Assembly (NCBI RefSeq): GCF_020905415.1
Contig: NZ_JAJJMP010000001.1
Location: 3,545,501 to 3,609,500 of the forward strand
DNA from: Myroides oncorhynchi
GTDB taxonomy: Bacteria > Bacteroidota > Bacteroidia > Flavobacteriales > Flavobacteriaceae
Direction: 5' to 3'
Length of the DNA: 64,000 nucleotides
This document shows, piece by piece, positions 1 to 7,655 of the stretch. Made by a program: the position numbers and the translations under genes. Within the stretch, counting starts at the first letter, position 1. Each line of letters begins with the position of its first letter. The notes below the pieces were generated by a model. The model searched no databases and was not told where the DNA came from. It saw nothing but the letters and a program-made list of their open reading frames with translations.

Positions 1-227
1 AAATGCCTTACTATAGACTCTCCATCTTTAAGTACTGCTACTGAAACAGAATGAAATCTCTTATCCTCTAGTAATAGAAGAGCATTTTTTGTAATTGCAT
101 TTTCAATATTCTGTTTATTGACTTGCGCATTACTTTTGAAGCTAACTAAGGCAAAAATCAAAAAGACTACTAAACAATAAAGTACTTGGGAGATTATACG
201 CTTCTTCGGGAGGAATAGTGGGTTCAA
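1..227 (-). CDS. Partial secreted serine hydrolase-like protein (5' end only)
   Basis: An open frame runs off the left edge of the window. From a TTG at 227 it encodes LNPLFLPKKR, then a hydrophobic signal segment (VLYCLVVFLIFALVSF) ending SNAQ, then NKQNIENAITKNALLLLE and HSVSVAVLKDGESIV. That last stretch resembles the start of secreted beta-lactamase-fold serine hydrolases, where a strand precedes the S-x-x-K site. The catalytic region lies outside the window, so the family call is an inference. An in-frame TAA (231-233) precedes the TTG and no ATG is present. The native start and promoter may have been removed by the insertion sequence whose end lies at about 235. The gene may therefore be silent. 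Confidence 0.5.
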   Translation of the reverse strand, partial: MNPLFLPKKRIISQVLYCLVVFLIFALVSFKSNAQVNKQNIENAITKNALLLLEDKRFHSVSVAVLKDGESIVRH

Positions 228-234
228 GAATTAT

Positions 235-1949
235 ATGATTATTCCACAGAAAGTGGATCTTCCCCACTTTTGGTGGTAATTCTAGCTAAAACCACAGTAA
301 TTTGCATTATAGATTAATAGCTTATGTCAATTAGTAAATTACTTTTTAATAATACAAGAATTTTTAAGATTATCTCATTAGTAAATGAGCTAGATAAAAT
401 AAGAATCTCACTAGTTAGTAAATCAAAACAAAGCACTTGCCCTAACTGTGAACTACCATCTTCAAAATTACATAGCTACTACATTAGAAAAATAGTTGAT
501 CTTCCTATTTTTGGTAAACAAACAGTGATAAAATTGAAAGCTCGAAAATTCTATTGTTCTACATTAGAATGTCCTTTGAAAATCTTTACAGAGCGATTTA
601 AATCCATCTTTTCTTCTTATCAAAGACGAAGTAATCGGCTAACTAAAAAGTTATTGAATTTAGTTATTCTAACAGGAGGTAGACCTGCTGAGAAAATATG
701 TTCAGAATTTTCTGTTACTGTTAGTGATACCACTTTACTTCGAATTATAGCAAAACAAGAGCTTCCAACAACTGCTAATGTTACACATTTAGGTGTAGAT
801 GATTGGGCTATTCGAAAAAGAGAACGCTATGGAAGTATTCTTATAGACCTAAAAACCAATAAACCAATAGGTTTGTTAAAAGATAGGGAAGAAAATACAT
901 TTTACCATTGGCTTACTCAAAACAAACAAGTACAGCTAATTTCAAGAGACAGATTTATCAATTATCAAAGAGCTTCTACACAAGGAGCACCTCAGGCTTT
1001 ACAAGTTGCTGATCGTTGGCATTTGCTAAAAAACTTAGGAGAAACTGTTCGAAAGATTTTAGATAGGGAATATGCGGTTATTCAAAAAATGAGAAAAAAA
1101 AACACTATGACAGTACAACCAGAAAATAAATGGCGAAAGACTAAAACGTCAAATCATCAATTGCAACGTTTTACCCAAGTCAAAGAGTTATTAGCTCAAA
1201 GTAAGAGTCATAGAGAAATAAGTAAATTGCTTCGCATGAGTCGTGTTACAGTAAAAAAATATGAATTGTATGATGAGCTACCTACGATACATTGTCAAAG
1301 CTCAACAGGTATAGAAAAACATCTCGAATATATCGAATCACAAATTATTCAAGACCCAACAATTCTACTTAAAACGTTACATTCTGAATTGAAAAATCGT
1401 AGATATAGTGGTGCCTATAATACATTATCAGATTCGCTTAGACGATTTCAAATTGCAATTGGGAAAGCTGCTAGAAAGAAGGTGATTTTACCTTCAAACT
1501 TAGTGTTTTGGCGCCCTTCACGCACAATGATATTGTTTGTCACTAAAAAGGAGAGAATCAATAAGGTACAAAGGCAGATACTAGATCAGCTTTGTGAGTT
1601 ATCACCTACCTTACGTTTTACATTGGAATTAGTCAGAGAGTTTCGAAGTATGATGTTTGAACAAAAATGTAGTGATTCTTTTCATACTTGGATTGACAAA
1701 ATAAACCTAAGTGATATCCCAGAGTTTCAGAGTTTTTCTAAAGGGCTTTTAAAAGATACTAACGCAATTAAAAATGCAATAGATTTACCATGGAGTAATG
1801 GTCCTGTTGAAGGTAATGTAAATAAACTTAAGACTCTAAAGAGACAAATGTATGGCAGATGTTCAATTGATTTATTAGAAAAAAGATTGGTACTTTCACC
1901 AGATTAACCACCAAAAGTGGGGAAGATCCACTTTCTGTGGAATAATCAT
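235..1949 (+). mobile_element. ISL3-family insertion sequence
   Basis: A single transposase gene is flanked by perfect inverted repeats of 43 bp (235-277 and 1907-1949). The outer ends read ATGATTATTCCACAGAAAG and the inner ends read ACTTTTGGTGGT. The last few outer bases may be chance. The transposase stop codon overlaps the right repeat. No direct target duplication is visible: the eight bases outside each end do not match. The two flanks encode the 5' ends of two different secreted proteins, both on the minus strand. This fits an adjacent deletion or recombination between two copies rather than one clean insertion. Confidence 0.9.
324..1907 (+). CDS. ISL3-family transposase
   Basis: This 527-residue protein catalyses movement of the surrounding element. 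Near the N terminus is a zinc ribbon (C39-x2-C42 and C78-x4-C83), as in ISL3 transposases. The DDE catalytic core follows, with acidic residues in GVDDW (about 159), in VADRWHLLKN (D230) and in NGPVEGNVNKLK near the C terminus, the usual ISL3 signature. A helix-turn-helix-like stretch (SHREISKLLRMSRVTVKKY, about 293-311) interrupts the core. Length is slightly above typical ISL3 enzymes (about 400-500). The frame is intact, so the element may still be active. Confidence 0.93.
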   Translation: MSISKLLFNNTRIFKIISLVNELDKIRISLVSKSKQSTCPNCELPSSKLHSYYIRKIVDLPIFGKQTVIKLKARKFYCSTLECPLKIFTERFKSIFSSYQRRSNRLTKKLLNLVILTGGRPAEKICSEFSVTVSDTTLLRIIAKQELPTTANVTHLGVDDWAIRKRERYGSILIDLKTNKPIGLLKDREENTFYHWLTQNKQVQLISRDRFINYQRASTQGAPQALQVADRWHLLKNLGETVRKILDREYAVIQKMRKKNTMTVQPENKWRKTKTSNHQLQRFTQVKELLAQSKSHREISKLLRMSRVTVKKYELYDELPTIHCQSSTGIEKHLEYIESQIIQDPTILLKTLHSELKNRRYSGAYNTLSDSLRRFQIAIGKAARKKVILPSNLVFWRPSRTMILFVTKKERINKVQRQILDQLCELSPTLRFTLELVREFRSMMFEQKCSDSFHTWIDKINLSDIPEFQSFSKGLLKDTNAIKNAIDLPWSNGPVEGNVNKLKTLKRQMYGRCSIDLLEKRLVLSPD

Positions 1950-2049
1950 TCAGTTGAGAAATTAAATCTTTACGCTTTAAATCCTGTGCATATGATCCTA
2001 TACTTATAAATAAAGCAATTAGTGTTAATATTTTAAATAAGCTTTTCAT
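1950..2049 (-). pseudogene. 5' stump of a secreted protein gene cut by the IS
   Basis: The first 33 codons encode MKSLFKILTLIALFISIGSYAQ, a signal peptide, followed by DLKRKDLISQL. The frame then runs into the right inverted repeat of the ISL3 element and ends within it in meaningless sequence. The rest of the gene is not on the other side of the element. That side holds the start of another gene. The original function cannot be read. An upstream secreted hydrolase is possible but is only a guess. Confidence 0.7.
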
Positions 2050-2175
2050 TGGCTCAACATTTTATAAACTTGTATCTATCATTAAAAAGTTGATAGTCGC
2101 AGTAGTGGATATGAAATACTAAACTTTCGATTTTGCGTTTAACACATCATTGCGCCAAGCCTATGTTACTTACAG

Positions 2176-2829
2176 TTATTTTACTTTGACTTCTAATATA
2201 TTATCTGGTTTTTTAGTTGGATTTTCAAGATAAACTTTGTTTAAATCAACATTTTCTAACCATCTAGAAATATAAGTTCTCTCTTTTTGTTGAGAATCTT
2301 TAGCTATTTCAAAGTTTAAACTTCTTATTGTATTTCCAGTTCCTATTGATTTACCCCAAAACTTATTATTATCATAACTTAATAATAAATAACTCAAATT
2401 ATTACCATCCGTATCGTAAACTTTTGGTTTCGTATAAGTCTTTTCAAACGTCCATTTAGTAATATATCCTATACCATTTTCATCAATATTTAATTCATCA
2501 TGATCTAAATTAGATAATGTTAAGTTTACTTCACCTGAATAATTTTTAGGAACAATAATTTTTAATGTTGGTGAGTATAATTTGTATATAGTAATTGATA
2601 AGATAATTATTGCAACAAATAAAAGTCTAATTAAAAAATTCTGTTTTTTAAAGATGAATTTAGATATATATGTAAATAACGTTATACAAAAAGTTATAAA
2701 TATTGAAATAATTATTACATAAAAGAAACTAGAAAAGAAAAATCCTCCAGTTAACTGAGTAAGCTGATAAATATAAATTAGCAATAGTAATATTGATAAA
2801 GTAACTAATATTTTTTTTACGTTTCTCAT
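2176..2829 (-). CDS. Hypothetical membrane protein with extracytoplasmic domain
   Basis: This 217-residue protein starts with about three hydrophobic helices (residues 8-25, 30-57 and 66-86). A roughly 125-residue soluble domain follows, beginning LKIIVPKNYSGEVNLTLS and containing NIDENGIGYI. The layout fits an inner-membrane anchor with a small beta-rich domain outside. The 'VPxxYxGxV' opening recalls DUF6843-like domains, but that is a weak resemblance. It stands alone on the minus strand between the IS and tRNA-Ser. The very AT-rich coding region and the neighbouring IS and tRNA suggest accessory DNA. Function unknown. Confidence 0.7.
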   Translation of the reverse strand: MRNVKKILVTLSILLLLIYIYQLTQLTGGFFFSSFFYVIIISIFITFCITLFTYISKFIFKKQNFLIRLLFVAIIILSITIYKLYSPTLKIIVPKNYSGEVNLTLSNLDHDELNIDENGIGYITKWTFEKTYTKPKVYDTDGNNLSYLLLSYDNNKFWGKSIGTGNTIRSLNFEIAKDSQQKERTYISRWLENVDLNKVYLENPTKKPDNILEVKVK

Positions 2830-2970
2830 TGAATAATTGCAGCTAACATTGTTTTTTTTACGAAATAAAACATGGCATAATTTCGTAAAATATAACGCTA
2901 ATTTACCAAAATAAACTCCATAAAAAAACTAACCTCCCTTTTCTGGGTGCAAATTAGGTGCACATAGCAC

Positions 2971-3006
2971 TAAAAAAAGCCCGATAACAGTAGTTATCGG
3001 GCTTTT
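2971..3006 (-). terminator. Terminator of tRNA-Ser
   Basis: Stem AGCCCGATAAC/GTTATCGGGCT with a 4-base loop lies 7 bases past the tRNA 3' end and is followed on the minus strand by a run of Ts. Confidence 0.9.
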
Positions 3007-3010
3007 CAGC

Positions 3011-3094
3011 GGAGGAAGAGGGATTCGAACCCCCGGACCTGTTACAGTCAACAGTTTTCAAGACTGCCGCAATCGACCACTCTGCCATTCCTCC
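3011..3094 (-). tRNA. tRNA-Ser (anticodon TGA)
   Basis: The 84-nt sequence folds as a class II tRNA: acceptor GGAGGAA pairs with TTCCTCC, the T arm contains GGTTCGAATCC, and the anticodon loop reads CTTGAAAA with TGA. A long variable arm is present between the anticodon and T arms. CCA is not encoded. Confidence 0.96.
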
Positions 3095-3248
3095 TTTAGT
3101 CTGCACTACTTTCGTAATGCGAGTGCAAATGTAGTATAATTATTTACAACTCCAAACTATTGTTTTAAAATAATTATACTTTTTATCCTCTTCCGTCTAT
3201 CTATGATAACACCTATTATATAGTATACTGTTTATCAAAAAGATACTA

Positions 3249-4643
3249 CTATTCGAATATCTTCACAACTAATTTATAACTAAGTGCATCTAGAGCATTT
3301 AAAGCACTCTCTGAAGAACTATTTGATAAGATCACAATTCCTTTCTTACGTATAGGATCAAAAGCTATATAATTAGAATAACCAGAATCTATACCTCTTG
3401 TAAAATATAAAGGCTCTCCAGAATCAAATGGATATCCTATCTTCCATCCTAAACTAACCCAATAATTTGGAGAAACAATCAATGTTGGTTTTTTGGCTAA
3501 TTGTAATACTTTATCTGAATCATTAAAATGAGCTTGAACAAATTTGCTCATATCTTCTACTGTTGAAATACCTCCACTAGAAGGTAACAATGCTCCTACC
3601 TTTATAGGATATCCCTCTTTAAGTCCCACGTTAATTCCCTTGATGACATTTTTCTTTTTCTTCGGCATATACACCGTAGAATTCGTCATCTTGTATTTAT
3701 AAAAAATATTTTCCTGTATTAACTTATCAAAAGACTTGTTGTATACCTTACTCAAGGTATTACCTAAAATAGCATATCCCAAGAAAGAAAAGCTTTGTCT
3801 TCTCTCTGTTTTTGAAGAATCTATAAGTAAATCATTAGCTAGATAATCCTCTAATTGATCAATAGTAAAATTAGTCAATAGATCATCTTCTGTTTTTGAT
3901 TCACTCGCTTTTACATCAGGAAGCATAGGTACAAAAGCAGAATGATTAGCAAGCCCCACGAAACTTAACTTTATATTCTTATTAAAATTAAAATCATAAT
4001 AACTATTAATCTCTGAAGTAATATCTAGTTTCTTCTCTACTGCTGCTTCTGCTAATACTGTAGATGTAAATATTGTCATCACATTAGCAATAGAAAATTG
4101 CTTATCAAAATTATCTTCTTTTTTTACCTCGTTTCTATTTTTCTTAAACCCTAAATACTCTACTTTATCATGGTCTATTAATCCGATAGCATATTGTCCA
4201 TTGTCAGGTAGATTTAGAGTTTCACTTAGTATAATTTCCTCGATACTTTGTTTCTTAAACGAATCATCCTGAGGCTTAGGCATATCTAAAATTCTAAAAC
4301 CTATAACTTCTCCAATATCATTCATTGCCAAGTTTAACAAGGCTACTTCATTGTTTTCAAATTCTGTTTTAAACAGTGCTAATTTATTAGCATCTAGTCC
4401 ATAAAACTCCATATTCTTAATATTACCTAGCTTTTCCTTCATTTCTACAAAGAATTGCTTTGCCTTGACACTTGGCAACTCCTCTTTTAAAGATGCGGAA
4501 AAATGTTTATAAATATCTTCATAATCACTTGTATTATAATCTTTCACAAAAACATCTATCAACGGTTTGTATTCTTTGTTTTGTGCAAAAGAACCCATAA
4601 TTGCCATCAAAAACATTACTATAGAAATACTTAATCTCTTCAT
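3249..4643 (-). CDS. Secreted beta-lactamase-fold protein lacking catalytic residues
   Basis: This 464-residue protein has a signal peptide (1-21), an N-terminal NTF2/DUF3887-like domain (about 25-120) and a serine beta-lactamase/transpeptidase-like domain (about 130-460). The domain is recognisable from its order: FSIANVMTIFTSTVLAEAA, RQSFSFLGYAILGNTLSKV, SSGGISTVEDMSKFV and IDSGYSNYIAFDP. The catalytic motifs are lost. The S-x-x-K position reads N187-V-M-T190 and the Y-x-N position reads F285-S-F287. The C-terminal H-x-G stretch reads FTRGIDSGYS. An enzymatic role is therefore unlikely; a binding or scaffolding role is an inference. The gene stands alone. Confidence 0.8.
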   Translation of the reverse strand: MKRLSISIVMFLMAIMGSFAQNKEYKPLIDVFVKDYNTSDYEDIYKHFSASLKEELPSVKAKQFFVEMKEKLGNIKNMEFYGLDANKLALFKTEFENNEVALLNLAMNDIGEVIGFRILDMPKPQDDSFKKQSIEEIILSETLNLPDNGQYAIGLIDHDKVEYLGFKKNRNEVKKEDNFDKQFSIANVMTIFTSTVLAEAAVEKKLDITSEINSYYDFNFNKNIKLSFVGLANHSAFVPMLPDVKASESKTEDDLLTNFTIDQLEDYLANDLLIDSSKTERRQSFSFLGYAILGNTLSKVYNKSFDKLIQENIFYKYKMTNSTVYMPKKKKNVIKGINVGLKEGYPIKVGALLPSSGGISTVEDMSKFVQAHFNDSDKVLQLAKKPTLIVSPNYWVSLGWKIGYPFDSGEPLYFTRGIDSGYSNYIAFDPIRKKGIVILSNSSSESALNALDALSYKLVVKIFE

Positions 4644-4860
4644 TTTAAATTGTTTTACAGGATAAATATATTAGTATTTATCTGATATATTCCCTACTTT
4701 AACAAGAATAAAATAAAAATAATAATTTATTTGTAATCTACACCTCCATTTATGTTCTAATACAAACAAATACAGCTATTTATAACCACATAGATATTCT
4801 TTATTAGAATACATCCTACTAGCACATATTTTTAACTATATTCGCTCCTATAAAAAACGA

Positions 4861-5529
4861 ATGACTATGACCAAGAGTGAGAAAGTACAGTTCGCTATGG
4901 AGACCCTAGATGCTCTATACCCTGAAGTACCCGTGCCATTAGACCATAAAGACCCATATACCTTACTTATAGCTGTATTATTATCAGCACAGTGTACAGA
5001 CGAACGAGTGAATAAAATAACTCCTCTCCTATTCGCTAAGGCTGATAATCCATACGATATGATAAAGCTAACGGTGGAGGAAATCCAAGATATAATCAGA
5101 CCTTGTGGATTGTCACCAATGAAGTCTAAAGGAATCTATGGCTTATCTCATATACTTATTGATAAGCATAATGGTCAAGTCCCACAAGATATGGCTGCCT
5201 TAGAAGAGCTACCTGCTGTGGGGCATAAGACTGCAAGTGTAGTGATGTCTCAAGCTTTTGGTATTCCAGCATTTCCTGTAGATACTCATATCCACAGACT
5301 AATGTACAGATGGAACTTCTCTAATGGCAAGAGTGTAGAGCAAACCGAAAGGGATGCCAAGCGACTATTCCCTGAAGACAAATGGAACTTATTGCATTTA
5401 CAATTAGTTTGGTACGGACGTCAATATTCACCTGCTCGTGCTTGGAACCTAGAGGTCGATATTATCACAAGTGTTATAGGTAGAAAGACTGTAATTAATG
5501 AATATTATAAGAAAAAAGGCTTGAAGTAA
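4861..5529 (+). CDS. nth: Endonuclease III (DNA glycosylase/AP lyase)
   Basis: This base-excision-repair enzyme removes oxidised pyrimidines and cleaves the abasic site. The 222-residue protein carries the helix-hairpin-helix LPAVGHKTASVV with catalytic Lys123 and the GPD-type loop with Asp141 (PVDTHIHRL). The usual C-terminal C-x6-C-x2-C-x5-C iron-sulphur cluster is missing. The tail instead reads YGRQYSPARAWNLEVDIITSVIG with no cysteine. Iron-sulphur-free Nth proteins are known. A second ATG six bases downstream is an equally possible start. A terminator overlaps the stop codon. Confidence 0.93.
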   Translation: MTMTKSEKVQFAMETLDALYPEVPVPLDHKDPYTLLIAVLLSAQCTDERVNKITPLLFAKADNPYDMIKLTVEEIQDIIRPCGLSPMKSKGIYGLSHILIDKHNGQVPQDMAALEELPAVGHKTASVVMSQAFGIPAFPVDTHIHRLMYRWNFSNGKSVEQTERDAKRLFPEDKWNLLHLQLVWYGRQYSPARAWNLEVDIITSVIGRKTVINEYYKKKGLK

Positions 5530-5549
5530 AAACTCCAAGCCTTTCTTTT
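5515..5549 (+). terminator. Terminator of nth
   Basis: Stem AAAGGCTTG/CAAGCCTTT spans the nth stop codon and is followed by CTTTTAG. It may also stop transcription from the opposite strand. Confidence 0.7.
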
Positions 5550-5697
5550 AGTTCTCTTTCGAGTAAAGCGATAGATTATTTATCAAGCCGCTAAGCCCTA
5601 CCAGACTTAACCCTTTCGAATAGCTTAATAGGAATTTAATAGTTTCTTCTTTCGGTAAAGTAAAACTAGATTGTTTTGTTACGTAATTTTTTTTCAT
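5548..5697 (-). CDS. Small protein downstream of ECF sigma factor (49 aa)
   Basis: An ATG-TAA frame encodes MKKNYVTKQSSFTLPKEE followed by TIKFLLSYSKGLSLVGLSG and NNLSLYSKEN. It begins 53 bases after the sigma factor stop on the same strand. Other flavobacteria, as I recall, carry a similar short gene with an 'ETIxFLLxYSK' core next to this sigma factor, so it looks real rather than chance. There is no signal peptide or cysteine. The position suggests a regulator or partner of the sigma factor, but nothing in the sequence proves it. Confidence 0.6.
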   Translation of the reverse strand: MKKNYVTKQSSFTLPKEETIKFLLSYSKGLSLVGLSGLINNLSLYSKEN

Positions 5698-5750
5698 ATA
5701 AAGATGTTTTGTTGTTTTGTACTATGATAACGACAAAACATCTTGGAATA

Positions 5751-6338
5751 TTATATCTCTGTCAAAATAATATTCTTCTCATCAATTAATTTTCTCAAAT
5801 TTAGTAATGCATATCGCATTCTACCTAATGCTGTATTAATACTTACATCAGTGAGTTCTGCTATTTCCTTGAAACTCAAATCTTGATACATACGCATCAT
5901 AATTACCTGACGCTGATCTTCTGGAAGTTCTTTTAAAAGCATGTGTAAATCTGCCTCTATCTGCCCTTGTATAATGTCTCCTTCGACTGTATTAGAATCA
6001 TCCTTTAGAAATGAGAAAATAGGCATTTCTTCAGAGTCATATTGAAATTGAACTCTCTTTTCCTTTCTGTAGTGATCCATTACTAAGTTATGTGCAATGC
6101 GTATCACCCACGGAAGGAACTTGCCCTCTTCGTTATAACGCCCAGATTTAAGCGTATTTATTACTTTAATGAATGTATCTTGGAAAACATCATTTGCCAA
6201 CTCGGCATCTGAAACTTTAGAAAAGATAAAACCATAAATCTTAGACTGATGTCTTTTGATCAAAACTTCTAATGCGCCTTCTCCTCCTGCAATATATAAT
6301 GTTACAAGAGTTGCATCAGGCATATTTATATATACCAT
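5751..6338 (-). CDS. ECF-type RNA polymerase sigma factor
   Basis: This 195-residue sigma-70 family protein has region 2 at about 25-95 (DVFQDTFIKVINTL, FLPWVIRIAHNLVMDHYRK) and region 4 at about 130-185 (LPEDQRQVIMMRMYQDLSFKEIAEL, then the helix-turn-helix SINTALGRMRYALLNLR). There is no region 1 or 3, as expected for ECF factors. No anti-sigma factor gene adjoins it; the only close partner is the 49-codon gene downstream. M6 (MPDATL, at 6323) is an alternative start. An AAGGAA-like site lies ahead of the first ATG. Confidence 0.9.
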   Translation of the reverse strand: MVYINMPDATLVTLYIAGGEGALEVLIKRHQSKIYGFIFSKVSDAELANDVFQDTFIKVINTLKSGRYNEEGKFLPWVIRIAHNLVMDHYRKEKRVQFQYDSEEMPIFSFLKDDSNTVEGDIIQGQIEADLHMLLKELPEDQRQVIMMRMYQDLSFKEIAELTDVSINTALGRMRYALLNLRKLIDEKNIILTEI

Positions 6339-6950
6339 ACCAAATTCCTTTTTTAAAACTGTAAATAGATTCTTATAAAGTAATTTTGTAGAATAGGCTT
6401 TGATTTTTTATAGTTTAACGAGACAAATATATAAAATTATATTTGTTAAAATAAATAAAAAATAAAAGTTTTTTTTAGAACATATAGTAACAAAGCATAA
6501 GATATCATGCCTTTTAAGCAGGATATATTAAAAATCACATATCTTAATATTATCCAAATGAAATAATCACAACATTAAGTGTTATTGACTGTGAAAAACA
6601 CAATTCTTATTTCATTAAATTTAAGATATATTCTCTTCTTATCTCCCTAATTCATTCCTATTCAGATCTAATAGTCTAATTAGCCCCCTTGTACTTATTT
6701 ACCTCTTTGGTATGCATTAGCCAACAAGGAAAAAAGAAACAGAGAACCGAATTTTTCATAGCTACTAGATAGACTATATCATATCTCTAAATACCATCCG
6801 TAATACTATAATACATAAAAATCACTCCTCCAATCTATATCACCCTTTCAATATAAAGTAAAGGCGCAATATTGTACGTCTTCACAATACATATCATATT
6901 CAATACATTAAAGCACTACATTTCAATCGTTAATTCCATTTTATTTTTTG

Positions 6951-6958
6951 TATCTTTG
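6951..6958 (+). promoter_or_regulatory. Promoter -7 element with no gene downstream
   Basis: TATCTTTG matches the Bacteroidota -7 consensus TAnnTTTG exactly. No clear -33 TTTG was found at the expected distance. The first gene downstream starts nearly 700 bases away and has its own promoter. Confidence 0.4.
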
Positions 6959-7138
6959 TCTAGTTAAGCAGCTAATCATAGCTGCATATAATCTCAATAT
7001 TTGCATAAAACTAAGCAAATCCATTCCTCAAATAATCCTATTTTTGAGATAAAAAAATCAATATTTTATACTTTTTCAAAATTATTTTAACACCCTAAAA
7101 TACACAAAAAACTAGTCTTTATACGGAATTACTCGGTG

Positions 7139-7203
7139 TTTGTTCGGGGACTCTTCGGAAAAAGCCCCATTTTACCGAACCTCTTCCGAAGGATTCCCGA
7201 ACA
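7139..7203. repeat. GC-rich imperfect inverted repeat
   Basis: The arms GTTCGGGGACTCTTCGGAA and TTCCGAAGGATTCCCGAAC are near-perfect inverted copies separated by about 22 bases that include GCCCC. The result is a large stable hairpin inside an AT-rich spacer. It lacks a T run, so it is not a standard terminator. Confidence 0.7.
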
Positions 7204-7601
7204 ATGTGTGGACAATATCAAAAAAAGCTACACACCCCTTACTAACACTGAGATATATCACATTTAAAAGAATTTAAAAACAGCTTAAAAGCACACAGTG
7301 TGTTAAAAAATTAACAATAAGTAAATAATTCTATTTAATAAATTAATTAACAATTATACTTGTAGATAAATATTCTCAAAACACCACTTTTATCTAATTC
7401 TCTTTTTCAAATCAAGATAGCGCCATACCCTCTTCCGTTCACTTATACTCTTAGCTATCCCACCACCAAATACACCTTGCTTCCTAAAGCATAAAAAAGA
7501 ATAATAACTAGAATAGCTTCTTATAATGCTAACCTTCATGATTTGATTTGCGAAATATTATAGCACATTAAGGACTTTGGCGAGATTATAAGTTTCTAAA
7601 C

Positions 7602-7632
7602 TTTAGATAAATTAAAGAAAGCATTATCTTTG
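7602..7632 (+). promoter_or_regulatory. Promoter of first uvrA
   Basis: The -33-like TTTA (7602-7605) and -7 TATCTTTG (7625-7632) are separated by 19 bases, 23 bases ahead of the uvrA start. This is the Bacteroidota sigma-A pattern. Confidence 0.65.
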
Positions 7633-7655
7633 TATGTTCAACCTTTATAGGCTTT

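Larger units (their letters stand above)
6339..7655. other. 1.3-kb non-coding region
   Basis: No convincing gene was found in any frame. The region is strongly AT-rich apart from one GC-rich hairpin (7139-7203). It contains a good TAnnTTTG promoter element at 6951-6958, followed by short hairpins (GCAGCT/AGCTGC at 6968-6985 and CTCAAA/TTTGAG near 7027-7048), and the uvrA promoter at the right end. An unannotated small RNA starting near 6965 is possible but unproven. Confidence 0.6.

Noticed and set aside
2932..2975. Possible integration site next to tRNA-Ser
   Set aside because: GGTGCAAATTAGGTGCAC is a short palindrome only; no integrase and no duplicated tRNA end were found.
6951..7203. 6S RNA or other named RNA
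   Set aside because: No diagnostic structure could be matched by eye; only a promoter and hairpins are supported.
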